The notes under the pieces are model-generated. The model was given only the letters and a program-made list of their open reading frames with translations, ran no database searches and had not been told where the DNA came from. DNA of 64,000 bases. Source: CALMBW01 sp963779645 (lineage in GTDB: Bacteria > Actinomycetota > CADDZG01 > WHSQ01). Below, one piece after another: positions 7,963 through 16,774 of the stretch. The stretch's first letter is position 1; each line of letters begins with the position of its first letter. The stretch lies in contig CAVZYX010000005.1 of assembly GCA_963779645.1 (NCBI GenBank), positions 434,001-498,000 of the forward strand, read 5' to 3'. A program made the position numbers and the translations under genes.

Positions 7963-8670
7963 ATGATGAAGAAGACATTCAGCGTTTCACTCGCAGTCTT
8001 ACTGATGCTCGGTGCGCTGGCGGCTCCTAACGCGCTGGCAAAGAAAAGGAAGGGTCCGAAGTCCGGTCCATTAGTCGTCGGTACCGACGCTGCTGGTGAC
8101 TGGGGCGCGGCTGTAGCAGCCGAGTCCGCACCTGTAGGGGATGCCATGGGTCAGGACCTCATCGAAGCCGAGATCGGCCCCGGTGAGGGCGGCAACATCA
8201 ACTTCGTTATCAAACTGGCTTCGCTACCTCCGAACGGAGGCGCACCCGAGGTCAGCCGCTACGTGTGGGACATGCTCGTCGATGGTGAATTCGTTGAGCT
8301 AGATGGCAAGTGGACGAACTACAGCCGCGGAGCTTGCGACCCGACCTCGGGTCAGTGTCCTCCCCCGCGCGACCCGGGCCTTCAGCCCTTCATCGTTCGT
8401 GCCAACTGTGGGATCGCTAACGACACCGGCACGACCCTGACCACCTGTGAAGAGGTTGGGATCGTCAGTGGCGTATTCGACGCGGCGGCAGCCACGATCA
8501 CCGTCTCGGTTCCCCGAGACCTCATCAACGCAAAGCCGGGAAGCAAGATCGAGCCGGGAACGAACATCTTCGGCGGCTCACTTAGTGCATCTCCCGCCGC
8601 CTTCGTAAGCAGCACAGCGATGCCGCTCGACACGCTCACGATCACCGGGACCTACGTCGTATCGAAATAA
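7963..8670 (+). CDS. Secreted protein of unknown function, second of a tandem pair
   Basis: A 235-residue paralogue of the preceding protein, starting 7 bp after its stop, so the two are surely co-transcribed. It has a signal peptide (MMKKTFSVSLAVLLMLGALAAPNALA), then the same blocks in the same order: VGTDAAGDWGA, NFVIKLASLPPNGGAPEVS, the Cys loop RGACDPTSGQCPPPRDPG and a C-terminal strand region. ATG at 7963 or 7966 gives the signal peptide at the N-terminus; longer readings extend into the upstream gene. Function unknown. Confidence 0.75.
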   Translation: MMKKTFSVSLAVLLMLGALAAPNALAKKRKGPKSGPLVVGTDAAGDWGAAVAAESAPVGDAMGQDLIEAEIGPGEGGNINFVIKLASLPPNGGAPEVSRYVWDMLVDGEFVELDGKWTNYSRGACDPTSGQCPPPRDPGLQPFIVRANCGIANDTGTTLTTCEEVGIVSGVFDAAAATITVSVPRDLINAKPGSKIEPGTNIFGGSLSASPAAFVSSTAMPLDTLTITGTYVVSK

Positions 8671-8760
8671 GGCGTCGGGGGACAGCGCAGGAATGCGTGG
8701 CTCGGCGCAGAAATAGCACCACTAGCTAGACCCGAACACCTTCTCTAGGAGGGAAATGTC

Positions 8761-9981
8761 ATGAAGCAGATAAAGAGGGCCCTGATGGCATCTGCCATCG
8801 TTGCTGGGCTCGTAGTCGGGGCCATGGGTGTCCCCGCAGTGGCAGGCAAGGTCAAGACGGCTCCCCTCAAGGGTGAGGGTGAAGGTCTTGAGATCGTTGC
8901 GAACATCCCTTACTCCGGTGGTAGCGACATGGAATACACCACCATCAAGGGGCACGACTACGCGTTCGCCTCGCAGATGCCCGGTGAGAAGGGTGGCGGT
9001 CTTCACGTCATCAACATCGACAACCCCGAAAAGCCTAAAGAGGTTGCTTACGTTCCCTGTGCTGTCAGCCAGGGCGACGTTCAGATCTCTTGGAACAACA
9101 AGTACGTCTACACCGCAGCCGACTCGGCCGGTGGCCCCGACTCCTGCCTCGCGGTTGGTAAGGAAGGGTTCCTGATCTACGACATCAAGAACCCCGCAAA
9201 GGCAAAGGTCGTTGGTTTCGCGGAGACCGGCTCGAGCCACAACGTCACGGCTCACCCGACTAAGCCTTACGTCTACAACTCCAACTCTGCGCTGGCGGGT
9301 AACCCTGTCATCCAGATCTGGAACGTGAGCAACCCCACGAAGCCGGAGATGCTGAAGACCATCAACAGCCTTCCGCACGCTCCGCACGACATCAGCTTCA
9401 ACAAAGACGGTTCGAAGATCGTCACCGCGGCGATCAGCCACTTCGACCTCATGGACACCAGTGATCCCGAGAACCCGACACTTCTTTACACGGGTCAGTG
9501 CCCCGGTTGCTCGATAACTCACGACGCCAAGTTCCTCCCTGACGACAGCGGTCTTCTGATCGGTGACGAAGGCGGCGGTGGCGGCGGCTACCCGTGCCCG
9601 GGTGGTCAGCTCCACTTCTACTCGCTACAGCAGGGTCGAGTTCCGGTCTACCAAGGTGTTTACGCCCCGGACGAGTTCGTCCTTGCTCGTGACGGTCAGT
9701 CCGGTCCTCAGGGCTGCACCAGCCACGTGATGGAGATCTCCGACGACGGCAAGACCGTTGCTATCTCCTGGTACTCCGCAGGAACCCGTTACCTCGACAT
9801 CTCTTCGATGATGGGAGCGGCCCTCGGTGGCAACTCGGTGCCGGGTGGCGTGACCGAACTCGGATGGTTCATGCCCGAGGGCGGCAACACTTGGAGCTCG
9901 AAGTTCCTGAACTCCGACGGCAAGTACATCTTCTCTAACGACATCAACCGGGGATTCGACGTCTTCAAGATCACCGGCTAA
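8761..9981 (+). CDS. Secreted LVIVD-repeat beta-propeller protein
   Basis: A 406-residue protein with a signal peptide (~1-29). It contains a series of LVIVD-type blades, each a strand followed by a x-NPxKPxxV turn: HVINIDNPEKPKEVAYVPC, LIYDIKNPAKAKVVGFAE, IQIWNVSNPTKPEMLKTI and LMDTSDPENPTLLYTG, with further degenerate copies. The family is found in extracellular proteins of bacteria and archaea and is predicted to form a propeller for binding. Exact ligands are unknown. A strong RBS (AGGAGGGAAA) precedes the ATG, and a strong intrinsic terminator follows at 10011-10047. With the two upstream secreted genes it may form a three-gene unit. Confidence 0.85.
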   Translation: MKQIKRALMASAIVAGLVVGAMGVPAVAGKVKTAPLKGEGEGLEIVANIPYSGGSDMEYTTIKGHDYAFASQMPGEKGGGLHVINIDNPEKPKEVAYVPCAVSQGDVQISWNNKYVYTAADSAGGPDSCLAVGKEGFLIYDIKNPAKAKVVGFAETGSSHNVTAHPTKPYVYNSNSALAGNPVIQIWNVSNPTKPEMLKTINSLPHAPHDISFNKDGSKIVTAAISHFDLMDTSDPENPTLLYTGQCPGCSITHDAKFLPDDSGLLIGDEGGGGGGYPCPGGQLHFYSLQQGRVPVYQGVYAPDEFVLARDGQSGPQGCTSHVMEISDDGKTVAISWYSAGTRYLDISSMMGAALGGNSVPGGVTELGWFMPEGGNTWSSKFLNSDGKYIFSNDINRGFDVFKITG

Positions 9982-10010
9982 GAACCCCGCCTTCTAGGAG
10001 GCGGATAAGA

Positions 10011-10047
10011 GGAAACCCCGGCTCACCCCCTCCGAGCCGGGGTTTCC
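10011..10047 (+). terminator. Intrinsic terminator after the LVIVD gene
   Basis: A perfect 14-bp stem, GGAAACCCCGGCTC / GAGCCGGGGTTTCC, with a 9-nt loop, followed by TTGTGT. It lies 30 bp after the stop codon. Bidirectional use is possible but no convergent gene is nearby. Confidence 0.85.
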
Positions 10048-10165
10048 TTGTGTCCGGTGTTGTTGTCCGGTTTAAGCATTTCTACGTATGTGCCGACATT
10101 GTTCTTGGGGGACTAGTCAGCGAGATGGCTAGCCAGGTTTCGAACCAGTTCGAGAGGACGGCACC

Positions 10166-10831
10166 ATGCACTTGATAGAGGAGTTCCCCCAGGCTCTCAT
10201 CGCAGACCTGGGCCGAGCGAGGTCGGTCGACCAGTTCCTCAACGCTATCGATGAGCACGATCGCTACACCGGAGGGCATTCCTGCAGGGTTTCGGCCTGC
10301 TCCGAGATGCTCGCCCGACTCATGGGGCTGGACGAACAGACGGTCCAAACGGTGAAGACCGCGGCACTCATCCACGACATCGGAAAGATCGCGATCTCCC
10401 GCGAGGTGCTGCGTAAGAACGGCCCCCTCGATGAGGAGGAGAAGGCCCAGATGATGATGCATCCCATCACCGGGGCGACGATGCTTTCAGGGCACCCGGA
10501 CACAGCTCACCTGGTGGCGATCGTGCTCCACCACCACGAGCGGTGGGATGGCCGTGGTTACCCAACCGGGGTCTCGGGCATCGACATCCCCCTCGAGTCG
10601 CGCATCATCTTCGTGGCTGATGCCTACGACGCGATGACGACGGCCCGCACGTACGGGCAGATCGTCGGGACGCGCATCGCGATCGAGGAGATCGAGAGGT
10701 GCGCCGGGTGGCAGTTCGATCCTCAGGTGGCCAGGACGATGAGGATGGCCTACGACAAGGGATGGCTCGAGCCGAATGGGGTTAAAGACGAGCTTCCCAC
10801 AAAGATGAACCCCATCCTCGATACCGCCTAG
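10166..10831 (+). CDS. HD-GYP domain protein (probable cyclic-di-GMP phosphodiesterase)
   Basis: A 221-residue stand-alone HD-GYP domain. Metal-binding residues are present: His38 (TGGHS), the HD pair His70-Asp71 (ALIHDIGK), HHH at 122-124 and the signature HERWDGRGYP with GYP at 131-133. VADAYDAMTTAR follows, which is also typical. HD-GYP proteins hydrolyse cyclic di-GMP, usually to pGpG or GMP. No sensor or receiver domain is attached, so input must come from elsewhere. The ATG has GAGAGGAC 7 bp upstream. The cyclic-di-GMP partner in this window is the PAS-GGDEF-EAL gene at 36-38 kb. Confidence 0.88.
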   Translation: MHLIEEFPQALIADLGRARSVDQFLNAIDEHDRYTGGHSCRVSACSEMLARLMGLDEQTVQTVKTAALIHDIGKIAISREVLRKNGPLDEEEKAQMMMHPITGATMLSGHPDTAHLVAIVLHHHERWDGRGYPTGVSGIDIPLESRIIFVADAYDAMTTARTYGQIVGTRIAIEEIERCAGWQFDPQVARTMRMAYDKGWLEPNGVKDELPTKMNPILDTA

Positions 10832-10968
10832 AAGCAGACCAAGTCGGTAAAAAGGTGGAAAAGTACTGCCGCGACCCTTCCATTAAAAGCGAGACATAGC
10901 TAGATTCGTAGAGTTCATCGGGGCTCAAAGCAGAGCCTCGTCATCTCATTCGGAGGGGGATCATTTTC

Positions 10969-13299
10969 TTGAGAAGTAAACGTTTTCTCGCGGTCATCGC
11001 GTCCTTCGCGTTGATCGCTTTGGTTGCGCCTGCAGGGCAGGTCGCCGCACGACAGAAGCAGAGTCACAGGAAGGTGGGGCAGGACCTTCTTATCGGAGTC
11101 GATGACTCCGCGTTGCTCAAGGCGCACAAAGCTCAGCTCGCCAAGCTGCGCGCACGCGCCATCAAGCACAACCGCAGGATCACGGCCAGCGGTGGGTACC
11201 AGAAGGGTGACAGGCTCTACTGGCCCGCATGGGACGACACGCTCGATTTCCCGCCGTACCTGAAGAAGTACAAGTTGCGCGGGACCTCGCCTCACATGGA
11301 GTTGTGGGTTGCTGCGGGTAAGGCGAAGGTAGCAGACGTCACAACGATCGGGACTCAGTATCCGGCCGGCGACTGCCGTAACGACTACCCCGAGCGGATC
11401 AAGGTCACGAATGCTCAGGTGAACTACTTCGTAGACCAGTTCGAGACGAACATGTATCCGACCGAGACGGCGCTGTTCTCGACCCCACCGAACCGCAACG
11501 GTTCGAACGCCGACGCGACTTTGATCGTCGGCAAGCCGAAGAAGAACTATGGGATCGGCGCGAACTACTGGAAGGGTAAAGGCCAGCGCATCGTCACCCT
11601 GGTCGACAACGTTCGTGACGACCAGTTCTACGACATGGACGACAGCCAGGACCTCTCGCGCATCGGTGGTTTCTTCTCCACTTACCTGAACGATGCCACC
11701 GACCGCAACGTCATGACCATCGACTCGTGGAACTGGATCTACGGAACCACGGGAACGCCACCGAACGATCCGGTCCCTGGCGATGTCTGCGCAAGCGCGA
11801 CGGCCGATCCGTTCGGTTACGAAGGAACGTTCGCACACGAGTTCCAGCACCTGCTCGAGTCCTACGCGGACGCAGACGGTGAAGACTCGTGGATCGACGA
11901 GGGCATGGCCGAGTACGCGGCCTACGCGACCGGGTATGTCGAGCCATCTGCTCCGATGACGGATTCGCGTTGGCACGGATTCATCCAGTGCTTCCTCGGA
12001 AACGTCCACCAGCAGACGGAGTTCAACCCGAACCCACACGAAGACTGTGGGCCGGAGAACTCGTTGACGTGGTGGGGTGATCAGGACGCGGACAACGAGT
12101 TCGAGATCCTGGCCGACTACGGTGCAGCTTTCTCTCTCCAGCTCATGCTCGCTGAGGAGTACGGCGAGGACGCCATCACGTTCCTGCACAACCACCCGGC
12201 GGATGGGCTCGAGGGCTTGCAGGCTCTGCTCGATAACGAAAGCGCAGGAGTCACCGCTCGAGAGAAGATCCATCAGTGGGCCTTGATGGTGCTGCTCGAC
12301 GGACTGATCGATGACGGTGCCACCGTCACGGGAGGAACCGCAGCGGACTACCAGGTCGATTCGCTCAACATGCACATGGATCTGACACGCGAAGACGCTT
12401 ATGCGTGGCCGGGTAGTCCTCCGAACGGTTCGGACTACGTAGCCGCTCGCGATGGCTCGGGGAACTTCCTTTCTGCTGCCGATATCGACTCCATCACATT
12501 CGCGGGCGACCAGGAGTTCCCTGCCGATCCGATGGAGTGGACAGAGGATGCGACGGGCGATGAGATGGGTGGAGCTGCTCTAGCCGCCACCGACACCGGT
12601 CCGGAGTTCGACGGAACGATCGCCCGTACGGTGACGGTCCCGGCGGACAACGCAACACTCACGTTCGACACGAAGTACGACACCGAAGCCGAGTGGGACT
12701 TCTTCTTCGTCCAAGTGTCTGCCGATGGTGGAGACACCTGGACCTCGCTGGCGAATGAACACACGACTTCTGCGTTCGCCGACGGGGCCTACCCGACCGT
12801 TCAGGCGAACGTGCCAGGGCTCACCGGTACTTCCGGCGGCGGAGCCCCAGGAAGCCCCGAGTGGGTAACTGAAACCTTCGACCTTTCTGCTTACGCAGGA
12901 CAGGAGATCGTCATCTCCTTCCGTTACGTGACGGACTGGGCGTTCGAAGGCTTGGGCACGTGGGTCGACAACGTCGCCGTAGGCGGCACGACGGTCTCCG
13001 CGGGCGACGACCTCGAGGCGTGGGAGACGCAGACTCAGGTCAACGCCGACGACATCGAGGGAGGCTTCACCGTTCAACTCGTCTCCTACGATGCATCCGG
13101 TGCGATGATCGGCCAGTTGCCGGTCGACGAGAACTTCCAAGGGTCGCTTTCGGGGGCCGCTCTCGATGCGGTCATCGGAACGTCAGAAGGGACCACCGTC
13201 GTCGCTCTCGTGATGTACGACGAGGACACCGAAGCGGTCCTCCGCTACGCGCCGTACACACTGACGGTCAATGGGGTCACGCAACCCGGGGGCCGTTAA
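10969..13299 (+). CDS. Large secreted zinc metallopeptidase (immune inhibitor A-like)
   Basis: A 776-residue protein with a signal peptide (~1-27). The zinc site is HEFQH (His290, Glu291, His294), with WIDEGMAEY about 20 residues later; its Glu311 is a likely third ligand, an arrangement seen in gluzincin-type secreted peptidases. Residues ~530-680 form a MAM-like sandwich (WDFFFVQVSADGGDTWTSL, TETFDLSAYAGQEIVISFRY, GTWVDNVAVGG) like that of immune inhibitor A. The start is TTG at 10969, chosen because GGAGGGGG sits 9 bp upstream. A terminator follows at 13318. Substrates are extracellular proteins; specificity is unknown. Confidence 0.82.
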   Translation: MRSKRFLAVIASFALIALVAPAGQVAARQKQSHRKVGQDLLIGVDDSALLKAHKAQLAKLRARAIKHNRRITASGGYQKGDRLYWPAWDDTLDFPPYLKKYKLRGTSPHMELWVAAGKAKVADVTTIGTQYPAGDCRNDYPERIKVTNAQVNYFVDQFETNMYPTETALFSTPPNRNGSNADATLIVGKPKKNYGIGANYWKGKGQRIVTLVDNVRDDQFYDMDDSQDLSRIGGFFSTYLNDATDRNVMTIDSWNWIYGTTGTPPNDPVPGDVCASATADPFGYEGTFAHEFQHLLESYADADGEDSWIDEGMAEYAAYATGYVEPSAPMTDSRWHGFIQCFLGNVHQQTEFNPNPHEDCGPENSLTWWGDQDADNEFEILADYGAAFSLQLMLAEEYGEDAITFLHNHPADGLEGLQALLDNESAGVTAREKIHQWALMVLLDGLIDDGATVTGGTAADYQVDSLNMHMDLTREDAYAWPGSPPNGSDYVAARDGSGNFLSAADIDSITFAGDQEFPADPMEWTEDATGDEMGGAALAATDTGPEFDGTIARTVTVPADNATLTFDTKYDTEAEWDFFFVQVSADGGDTWTSLANEHTTSAFADGAYPTVQANVPGLTGTSGGGAPGSPEWVTETFDLSAYAGQEIVISFRYVTDWAFEGLGTWVDNVAVGGTTVSAGDDLEAWETQTQVNADDIEGGFTVQLVSYDASGAMIGQLPVDENFQGSLSGAALDAVIGTSEGTTVVALVMYDEDTEAVLRYAPYTLTVNGVTQPGGR

Positions 13300-13317
13300 A
13301 GCTTAACCAGCAAGATC

Positions 13318-13347
13318 AAGAGGGGGCCGGTCACTCGGCCCCCTCTT
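13318..13347 (+). terminator. Intrinsic terminator after the metallopeptidase gene
   Basis: A 12-bp stem AAGAGGGGGCCG / CGGCCCCCTCTT with loop GTCACT, starting 18 bp after the stop codon. The second arm ends in TCTTCC, a weak U run. Confidence 0.8.
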
Positions 13348-13357
13348 CCGCGCCCCG

Positions 13358-13468
13358 ATTCTGCGTAGGAATTAGGTTGCTAGGCGACCCTTTCAACGCG
13401 CGAAACCCCGCTCATGCAGAATCCTTGGCGACAAAGTGTCGCTATACGACGCTATTCCTACGCAGAAT
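13358..13468. repeat. Inverted pair of the ATTCTGCGTAGGAAT intergenic repeat
   Basis: ATTCTGCGTAGGAAT at 13358-13372 is the exact reverse complement of 13454-13468. Inward of each end the likeness continues for ~25 bp in degenerate form (GGTTGCTAGGCGACCCTTT versus GCGTCGTATAGCGACACTTT). A third copy lies at 16829-16870. The element sits between the terminator and the start of the PimB-like gene. It could be a tiny non-autonomous element or a pair of divergent regulatory sites. Confidence 0.7.
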
Positions 13469-13480
13469 TAGGGTTGGGGG

Positions 13481-14620
13481 ATGTCGGATGCGTTGATGGT
13501 GTCGTCTTCGTTCTTGCCGGGCCGCGGTGGGATCGAGAGTTACCTCGCCGAGCTGTGCGATCTCCTTGCGCCGCGCTTGTCGGTCCTTGCAGCAGCCGAA
13601 CGCGATGGCAGGCCCCTGCCGACCGATCTCGGCTACAAGACGCACCCGTTCCCCGGTCGGTTCCTCAAGCCGGATCGCCGCGCCGTAACCGCGACCCTGG
13701 GGGCCGCGCGTGCCGACGGAACCGATCGGATCCTGTTCGGAACTCCTTGGCCGCTCGTGCTTATGGGACCGAGGCTCCGAAAGGTCGGCCTCCGATACGC
13801 AGTGATCGTGCACGGGGCAGAGATGCTCGTGCCTTCTGCCATCCCATTCGTGCGCAAGCGATTGGCATCGGCGCTAGCGGGAGCCGAGCTGTTGCTCCCG
13901 GTCAGCAATTACACGGCGGAGAAGATGCGAGCCTTCTTAATCAAGTCCGGCGAGACGATCCCACCGGTCGAACTCTTGAGGGCTCGGGTCGATCTCGAAC
14001 GCTTTCGACCCGACGTTCCATCCGAAGACATCAAGGCCGAACTCGGTATCGGCCCGCAAGACAACGTCGTTGCATGCTTCGGCCGGCTGGTAAAGAGGAA
14101 GGGCGTCGACCATTTGATCAAGGCTTTACCGGCGATCAATGAGAGGGTTCCGAACACGGTTCTGGTCGTTGCGGGCACCGGACCTGAAGAGAAAAAGCTC
14201 AAAGCCCTAGCCGCCAAGACCGAACAGCGAGTGATCTTCGCGGGCCGCGTGCCCGAGGAGAAAGCTCCTGCCGTCTACGCCGCGGCCCACGTCTTCGCCT
14301 TGCCGGTCACCGACCGGTGGTTCGGACTCGAGATCGAGGGGCTTGGGGTAGTTCTGCTCGAAGCAGCCGCGAGTGGAGTCCCGTGTGTTACCGGAACGTC
14401 CGGCGGCACCCCCGAGGCGGTACTCGACGGCAAAACAGGCTTCGTCATCGACGCCTCACGCGAGATCGACTTGGTCGAGAAGGTGACCGAGCTCCTTACA
14501 GATAGAGACAAAGCCCGACAGATGGGGCAGGAGGGCCGGGCCCACGTGGAGCGAGAATTTTCCGAACGATCTTTGCCGCAGCACTTTTTGACCTGGCTAG
14601 ATGGGGAAGGTTCTCACTAG
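13481..14620 (+). CDS. GT4 glycosyltransferase, PimB-like mannosyltransferase
   Basis: A 379-residue GT-B fold enzyme. The N-terminal acceptor side has FLPGRGGIESYLAEL. The donor side has the GT4 motif EIEGLGVVLLEAAASGVPCV (E-x7-E) and GRLVKRKGVDHLIKALP. The order and the GTSGGTPEAVLDGKTGFV tail resemble PimB/MgtA-type enzymes, which move mannose from GDP-mannose to phosphatidyl-inositol mannosides or glycolipids at the inner face of the membrane. The exact acceptor is not provable here. The ATG follows GTTGGGGG, and the upstream repeat ends just before it. An HPF-like gene follows on the same strand. Confidence 0.8.
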   Translation: MSDALMVSSSFLPGRGGIESYLAELCDLLAPRLSVLAAAERDGRPLPTDLGYKTHPFPGRFLKPDRRAVTATLGAARADGTDRILFGTPWPLVLMGPRLRKVGLRYAVIVHGAEMLVPSAIPFVRKRLASALAGAELLLPVSNYTAEKMRAFLIKSGETIPPVELLRARVDLERFRPDVPSEDIKAELGIGPQDNVVACFGRLVKRKGVDHLIKALPAINERVPNTVLVVAGTGPEEKKLKALAAKTEQRVIFAGRVPEEKAPAVYAAAHVFALPVTDRWFGLEIEGLGVVLLEAAASGVPCVTGTSGGTPEAVLDGKTGFVIDASREIDLVEKVTELLTDRDKARQMGQEGRAHVEREFSERSLPQHFLTWLDGEGSH

Positions 14621-14694
14621 CAGAATTCCCCCTAGCGGAGTTCCGGCAATTGGCTACGATGGTGGAGCCAGGATCCTCGAGTCAGGAGGTTTCG

Positions 14695-15009
14695 ATGCAA
14701 CTTTCGATCTCATCTCCAGGAACCAACCTCAAACCCGACGACGTGGAACAGATAGAGAGAGACCTGGAGAAGATCGACGGGCGATTCAGATCCCCCGACG
14801 ACGCGTTCGCGAAACTTCGCGTCACGAACGGAAACCCGAAGCTTGGCTACGACGTATTGCTCCAGGTCGACTATCACAAGTACCACTTCCTTGCGAAAGC
14901 GCACAACAACGATATGGGTATGGCCGTGCGCGAAGCGCGTGAGGACGTGATCCGACAGATCGCCGATGTGAACCACGGCGGCCACAGCTCGATGGCGAAA
15001 GGAACGTAG
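14695..15009 (+). CDS. HPF/RaiA-like ribosome-associated protein
   Basis: 104 residues starting MQLSISSPGTNLKPDDVEQIERDLEKIDGRF, the usual opening of the HPF/S30AE fold: a beta strand, then a helix with L-x2-D-x2-E-x2-L spacing. Strands LGYDVLLQVDYHKYHFLAKA and helix AVREAREDVIRQI follow. Such proteins bind the 30S decoding area and silence or dimerise ribosomes in starvation. It is short, without the C-terminal dimerisation domain of long HPF. The start at 14695 is fixed by CAGGAGG 7 bp upstream; an upstream in-frame ATG is ignored. TetR follows 9 bp later. Confidence 0.68.
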   Translation: MQLSISSPGTNLKPDDVEQIERDLEKIDGRFRSPDDAFAKLRVTNGNPKLGYDVLLQVDYHKYHFLAKAHNNDMGMAVREAREDVIRQIADVNHGGHSSMAKGT

Positions 15010-15018
15010 TCTTTCTCC

Positions 15019-15657
15019 ATGACTAAGGAAGCGGCAAGCCCTAGGAAGAGCCGCGACCGTCGAGAAGAGATCCTCCAGGTCAGCCTTCATCTCTTCGCGG
15101 AACGAGGCTTCCACGGCACGTCGATGCGGGACATCGCACGTGAGGCGGACATCGGCGAGGGCCTCATCTATCACTACTTCGCTTCGAAACGCGATCTCTT
15201 CCGGGCGATCATCGAGGAGCACTCTTTCCTGCCCTTGTTGAGGACGCTCCCCGATCTCGCCCAGCAGTTAGATCTCCACGGGCTCCTCATCGTTCTTGCC
15301 CGGGGGTTCTTCGATGTGCTGAAGCAGAACACAGAACTCGTGCGCGTTCTGTTGCAAGAGGTTCAGGTTTTCCCTGAAGAGAAAGAGGCGTTCTTCACCG
15401 ACGCTGTTAACGAATCGATCACTGCTCTTGCGCAGATTCTGGACGAGCGCATGAGCGAGAAGGCTCGGACTCAGGTCGATCCTTCGGTTAGCGCTCGGAT
15501 CTTCTTCAACTCGCTACTGGCGTTCTTCGTCGAGCAGGAGATCCTCGGCGGCAAGCACATGCTTCCGGCTAACGAAGCCAGTTACATCGAACACCTAGTG
15601 GACATGTTCGTGAAGCGGCACGGGCCGGGTCGTCCGACCCCTTCGATCGTCCGCTAG
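15019..15657 (+). CDS. TetR/AcrR-family transcriptional regulator
   Basis: 212 residues. The N-terminal helix-turn-helix is classical: REEILQVSLHLFAERGFHGTSMRDIAREADIGEGLIYHYFASKRDLFRAII. The C-terminal helical ligand domain (~65-200) is variable, and HDIL-type hints to the effector are absent. The context suggests a target: two CTTGCAAG palindromes 21 bp apart lie upstream of the divergently placed lipid-droplet gene 1.1 kb away, and TetR proteins bind such paired palindromes (inference). Its stop overlaps the stop of the convergent ATPase gene by 4 bp (ctag). Confidence 0.85.
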   Translation: MTKEAASPRKSRDRREEILQVSLHLFAERGFHGTSMRDIAREADIGEGLIYHYFASKRDLFRAIIEEHSFLPLLRTLPDLAQQLDLHGLLIVLARGFFDVLKQNTELVRVLLQEVQVFPEEKEAFFTDAVNESITALAQILDERMSEKARTQVDPSVSARIFFNSLLAFFVEQEILGGKHMLPANEASYIEHLVDMFVKRHGPGRPTPSIVR

Positions 15658-16046
15658 ATGCTGGGGGTCTGGGCGAGTTCGCACCAGACGACGTTGCGGT
15701 CGCCACGTTGGGTGACTCCCCAGCGCTGGCTCAGTTCGGACACGAGCAACAGCCCGCGCTGACCTTCAGCCAACACATCCCATTCCGGCAACACGGGGTC
15801 GAACCCGGGGCCGGAGTCTGTGACCTCGACGCGGATCGCCTTGGGCGATAACTGGATCGTCATGTCGATGGAAGCTTCGGCCCCCATTGAGGCGTGCCTC
15901 ACCGCATTCGTCACCAGCTCGGTCACGACCAATCGCAGAGTCTCGAAGGTCTCCTCGCTCATCGAGGGCGCTAGCTCGGAAACGACCGAACGCGCTTCAC
16001 CCGGAGCAAGCTTCGTAGGCTGAAGAGCCACCTCTAGGCTTCCCAC
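15654..16046 (-). CDS. RsbW-like ATP-binding anti-sigma/serine kinase
   Basis: A 130-residue GHKL ATPase of the RsbW/SpoIIAB class. The N box is LVVTELVTNAVRHA, the G1 box VTDSGPGFD and the G2-like block GQRGLLLVSELSQRWG. No sensor or phosphotransfer His domain is present, as expected for stand-alone switch kinases that bind sigma factors or phosphorylate STAS anti-anti-sigma proteins. No cognate STAS gene is adjacent, so its partner is unknown. It is convergent with, and overlaps, the TetR gene. Confidence 0.85.
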   Translation of the reverse strand: MGSLEVALQPTKLAPGEARSVVSELAPSMSEETFETLRLVVTELVTNAVRHASMGAEASIDMTIQLSPKAIRVEVTDSGPGFDPVLPEWDVLAEGQRGLLLVSELSQRWGVTQRGDRNVVWCELAQTPSI

Positions 16047-16105
16047 GCTCCCATTATCGCGGAGAGTAGCGAGGCATACACGTACTGTCGTTACTTGACT
16101 TTCAG

Positions 16106-16753
16106 CTAGTTGAGGGGGCCGCTCGCCAGCAGCGAGTCGATCTTTCCAACCACCGGGAAGCGATTCCGGGTGGACGCCTCGTAATCCCGCAGAACTGCCA
16201 ACTCCTCAGGGGTGAGCGACTCGATCGCGGAAAGGATCGCAGGGATCTCGAGCGAGTCGTACGTAGGCAGAGGAAGATCGACGAGGCGTCCATCGATCGC
16301 CGCAAGGATGTCCGAGCGTCCTTGGGTAGCTTTCTCGTAGGCGTAGATAGCAGCGAGGTCCGACTGGATCAGACCTTCGAGTCGAGCGACGACCTCTTCG
16401 GGAGAAAGGGTGTCGTAACCGGGGAGCGCTAGCGCTTCGACGGTTGGCATCTCGATCCCGACGACGGGAGAGCCCGATGGCGTCTCCACCAGCGGTGCGG
16501 AGCCTGTGATCGTGGGGATGTCTTCGGACTTGCCGTTTCCGTTGCTCTGAAGTGGCTCATCTTTTCCGCGAAAGAGGCGGTCGACGACGGGCGAGACGAG
16601 GCCGATGCCCTTACCGGCAGTGCTGACCACGGTGCGGCCGACAGCCGTCTGAGTGAGCTGGTCGATCCCGCCGGCGACCTTCGAATAGATGGGCGCGACG
16701 GTGTTCAGCCCCGTAGCGAGGGCTTTGTCTCGGAGCGCGGTGAGGTTTGGCAT
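16106..16753 (-). CDS. Probable lipid-droplet-associated protein with a duplicated DUF8129-like domain
   Basis: 215 residues from the ATG at 16753, which has AGGAGGAG upstream; an in-frame ATG 30 bp earlier lies before this site and is rejected. The N-terminus (~1-60) is amphipathic and phasin-like. The C-terminal part repeats a ~50-residue block: ALPGYDTLSPEEVVARLEG...LAAIYAYEKAT and LPTYDSLEIPAILSAIES...LAVLRDYEAST. This pattern (L-P-x-Y-D-x-L, then a helix ending Y-E-x-A/S-T) recurs in actinobacterial proteins annotated as lipid-droplet associated; I recall it as DUF8129. Role: coating storage lipid or polyester granules (inference). The leader holds a two-box operator and a TATATATA stretch. 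Confidence 0.65.
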   Translation of the reverse strand: MPNLTALRDKALATGLNTVAPIYSKVAGGIDQLTQTAVGRTVVSTAGKGIGLVSPVVDRLFRGKDEPLQSNGNGKSEDIPTITGSAPLVETPSGSPVVGIEMPTVEALALPGYDTLSPEEVVARLEGLIQSDLAAIYAYEKATQGRSDILAAIDGRLVDLPLPTYDSLEIPAILSAIESLTPEELAVLRDYEASTRNRFPVVGKIDSLLASGPLN

Positions 16754-16774
16754 CGGGTCTCCTCCTTCAGAGGT

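Noticed and set aside
10915..12375. 486-codon minus-strand ORF opposite the metallopeptidase
   Set aside because: It is an antisense shadow: Arg/Val-rich, no domain, no ribosome site, and the plus-strand gene has a signal peptide and a full zinc motif.
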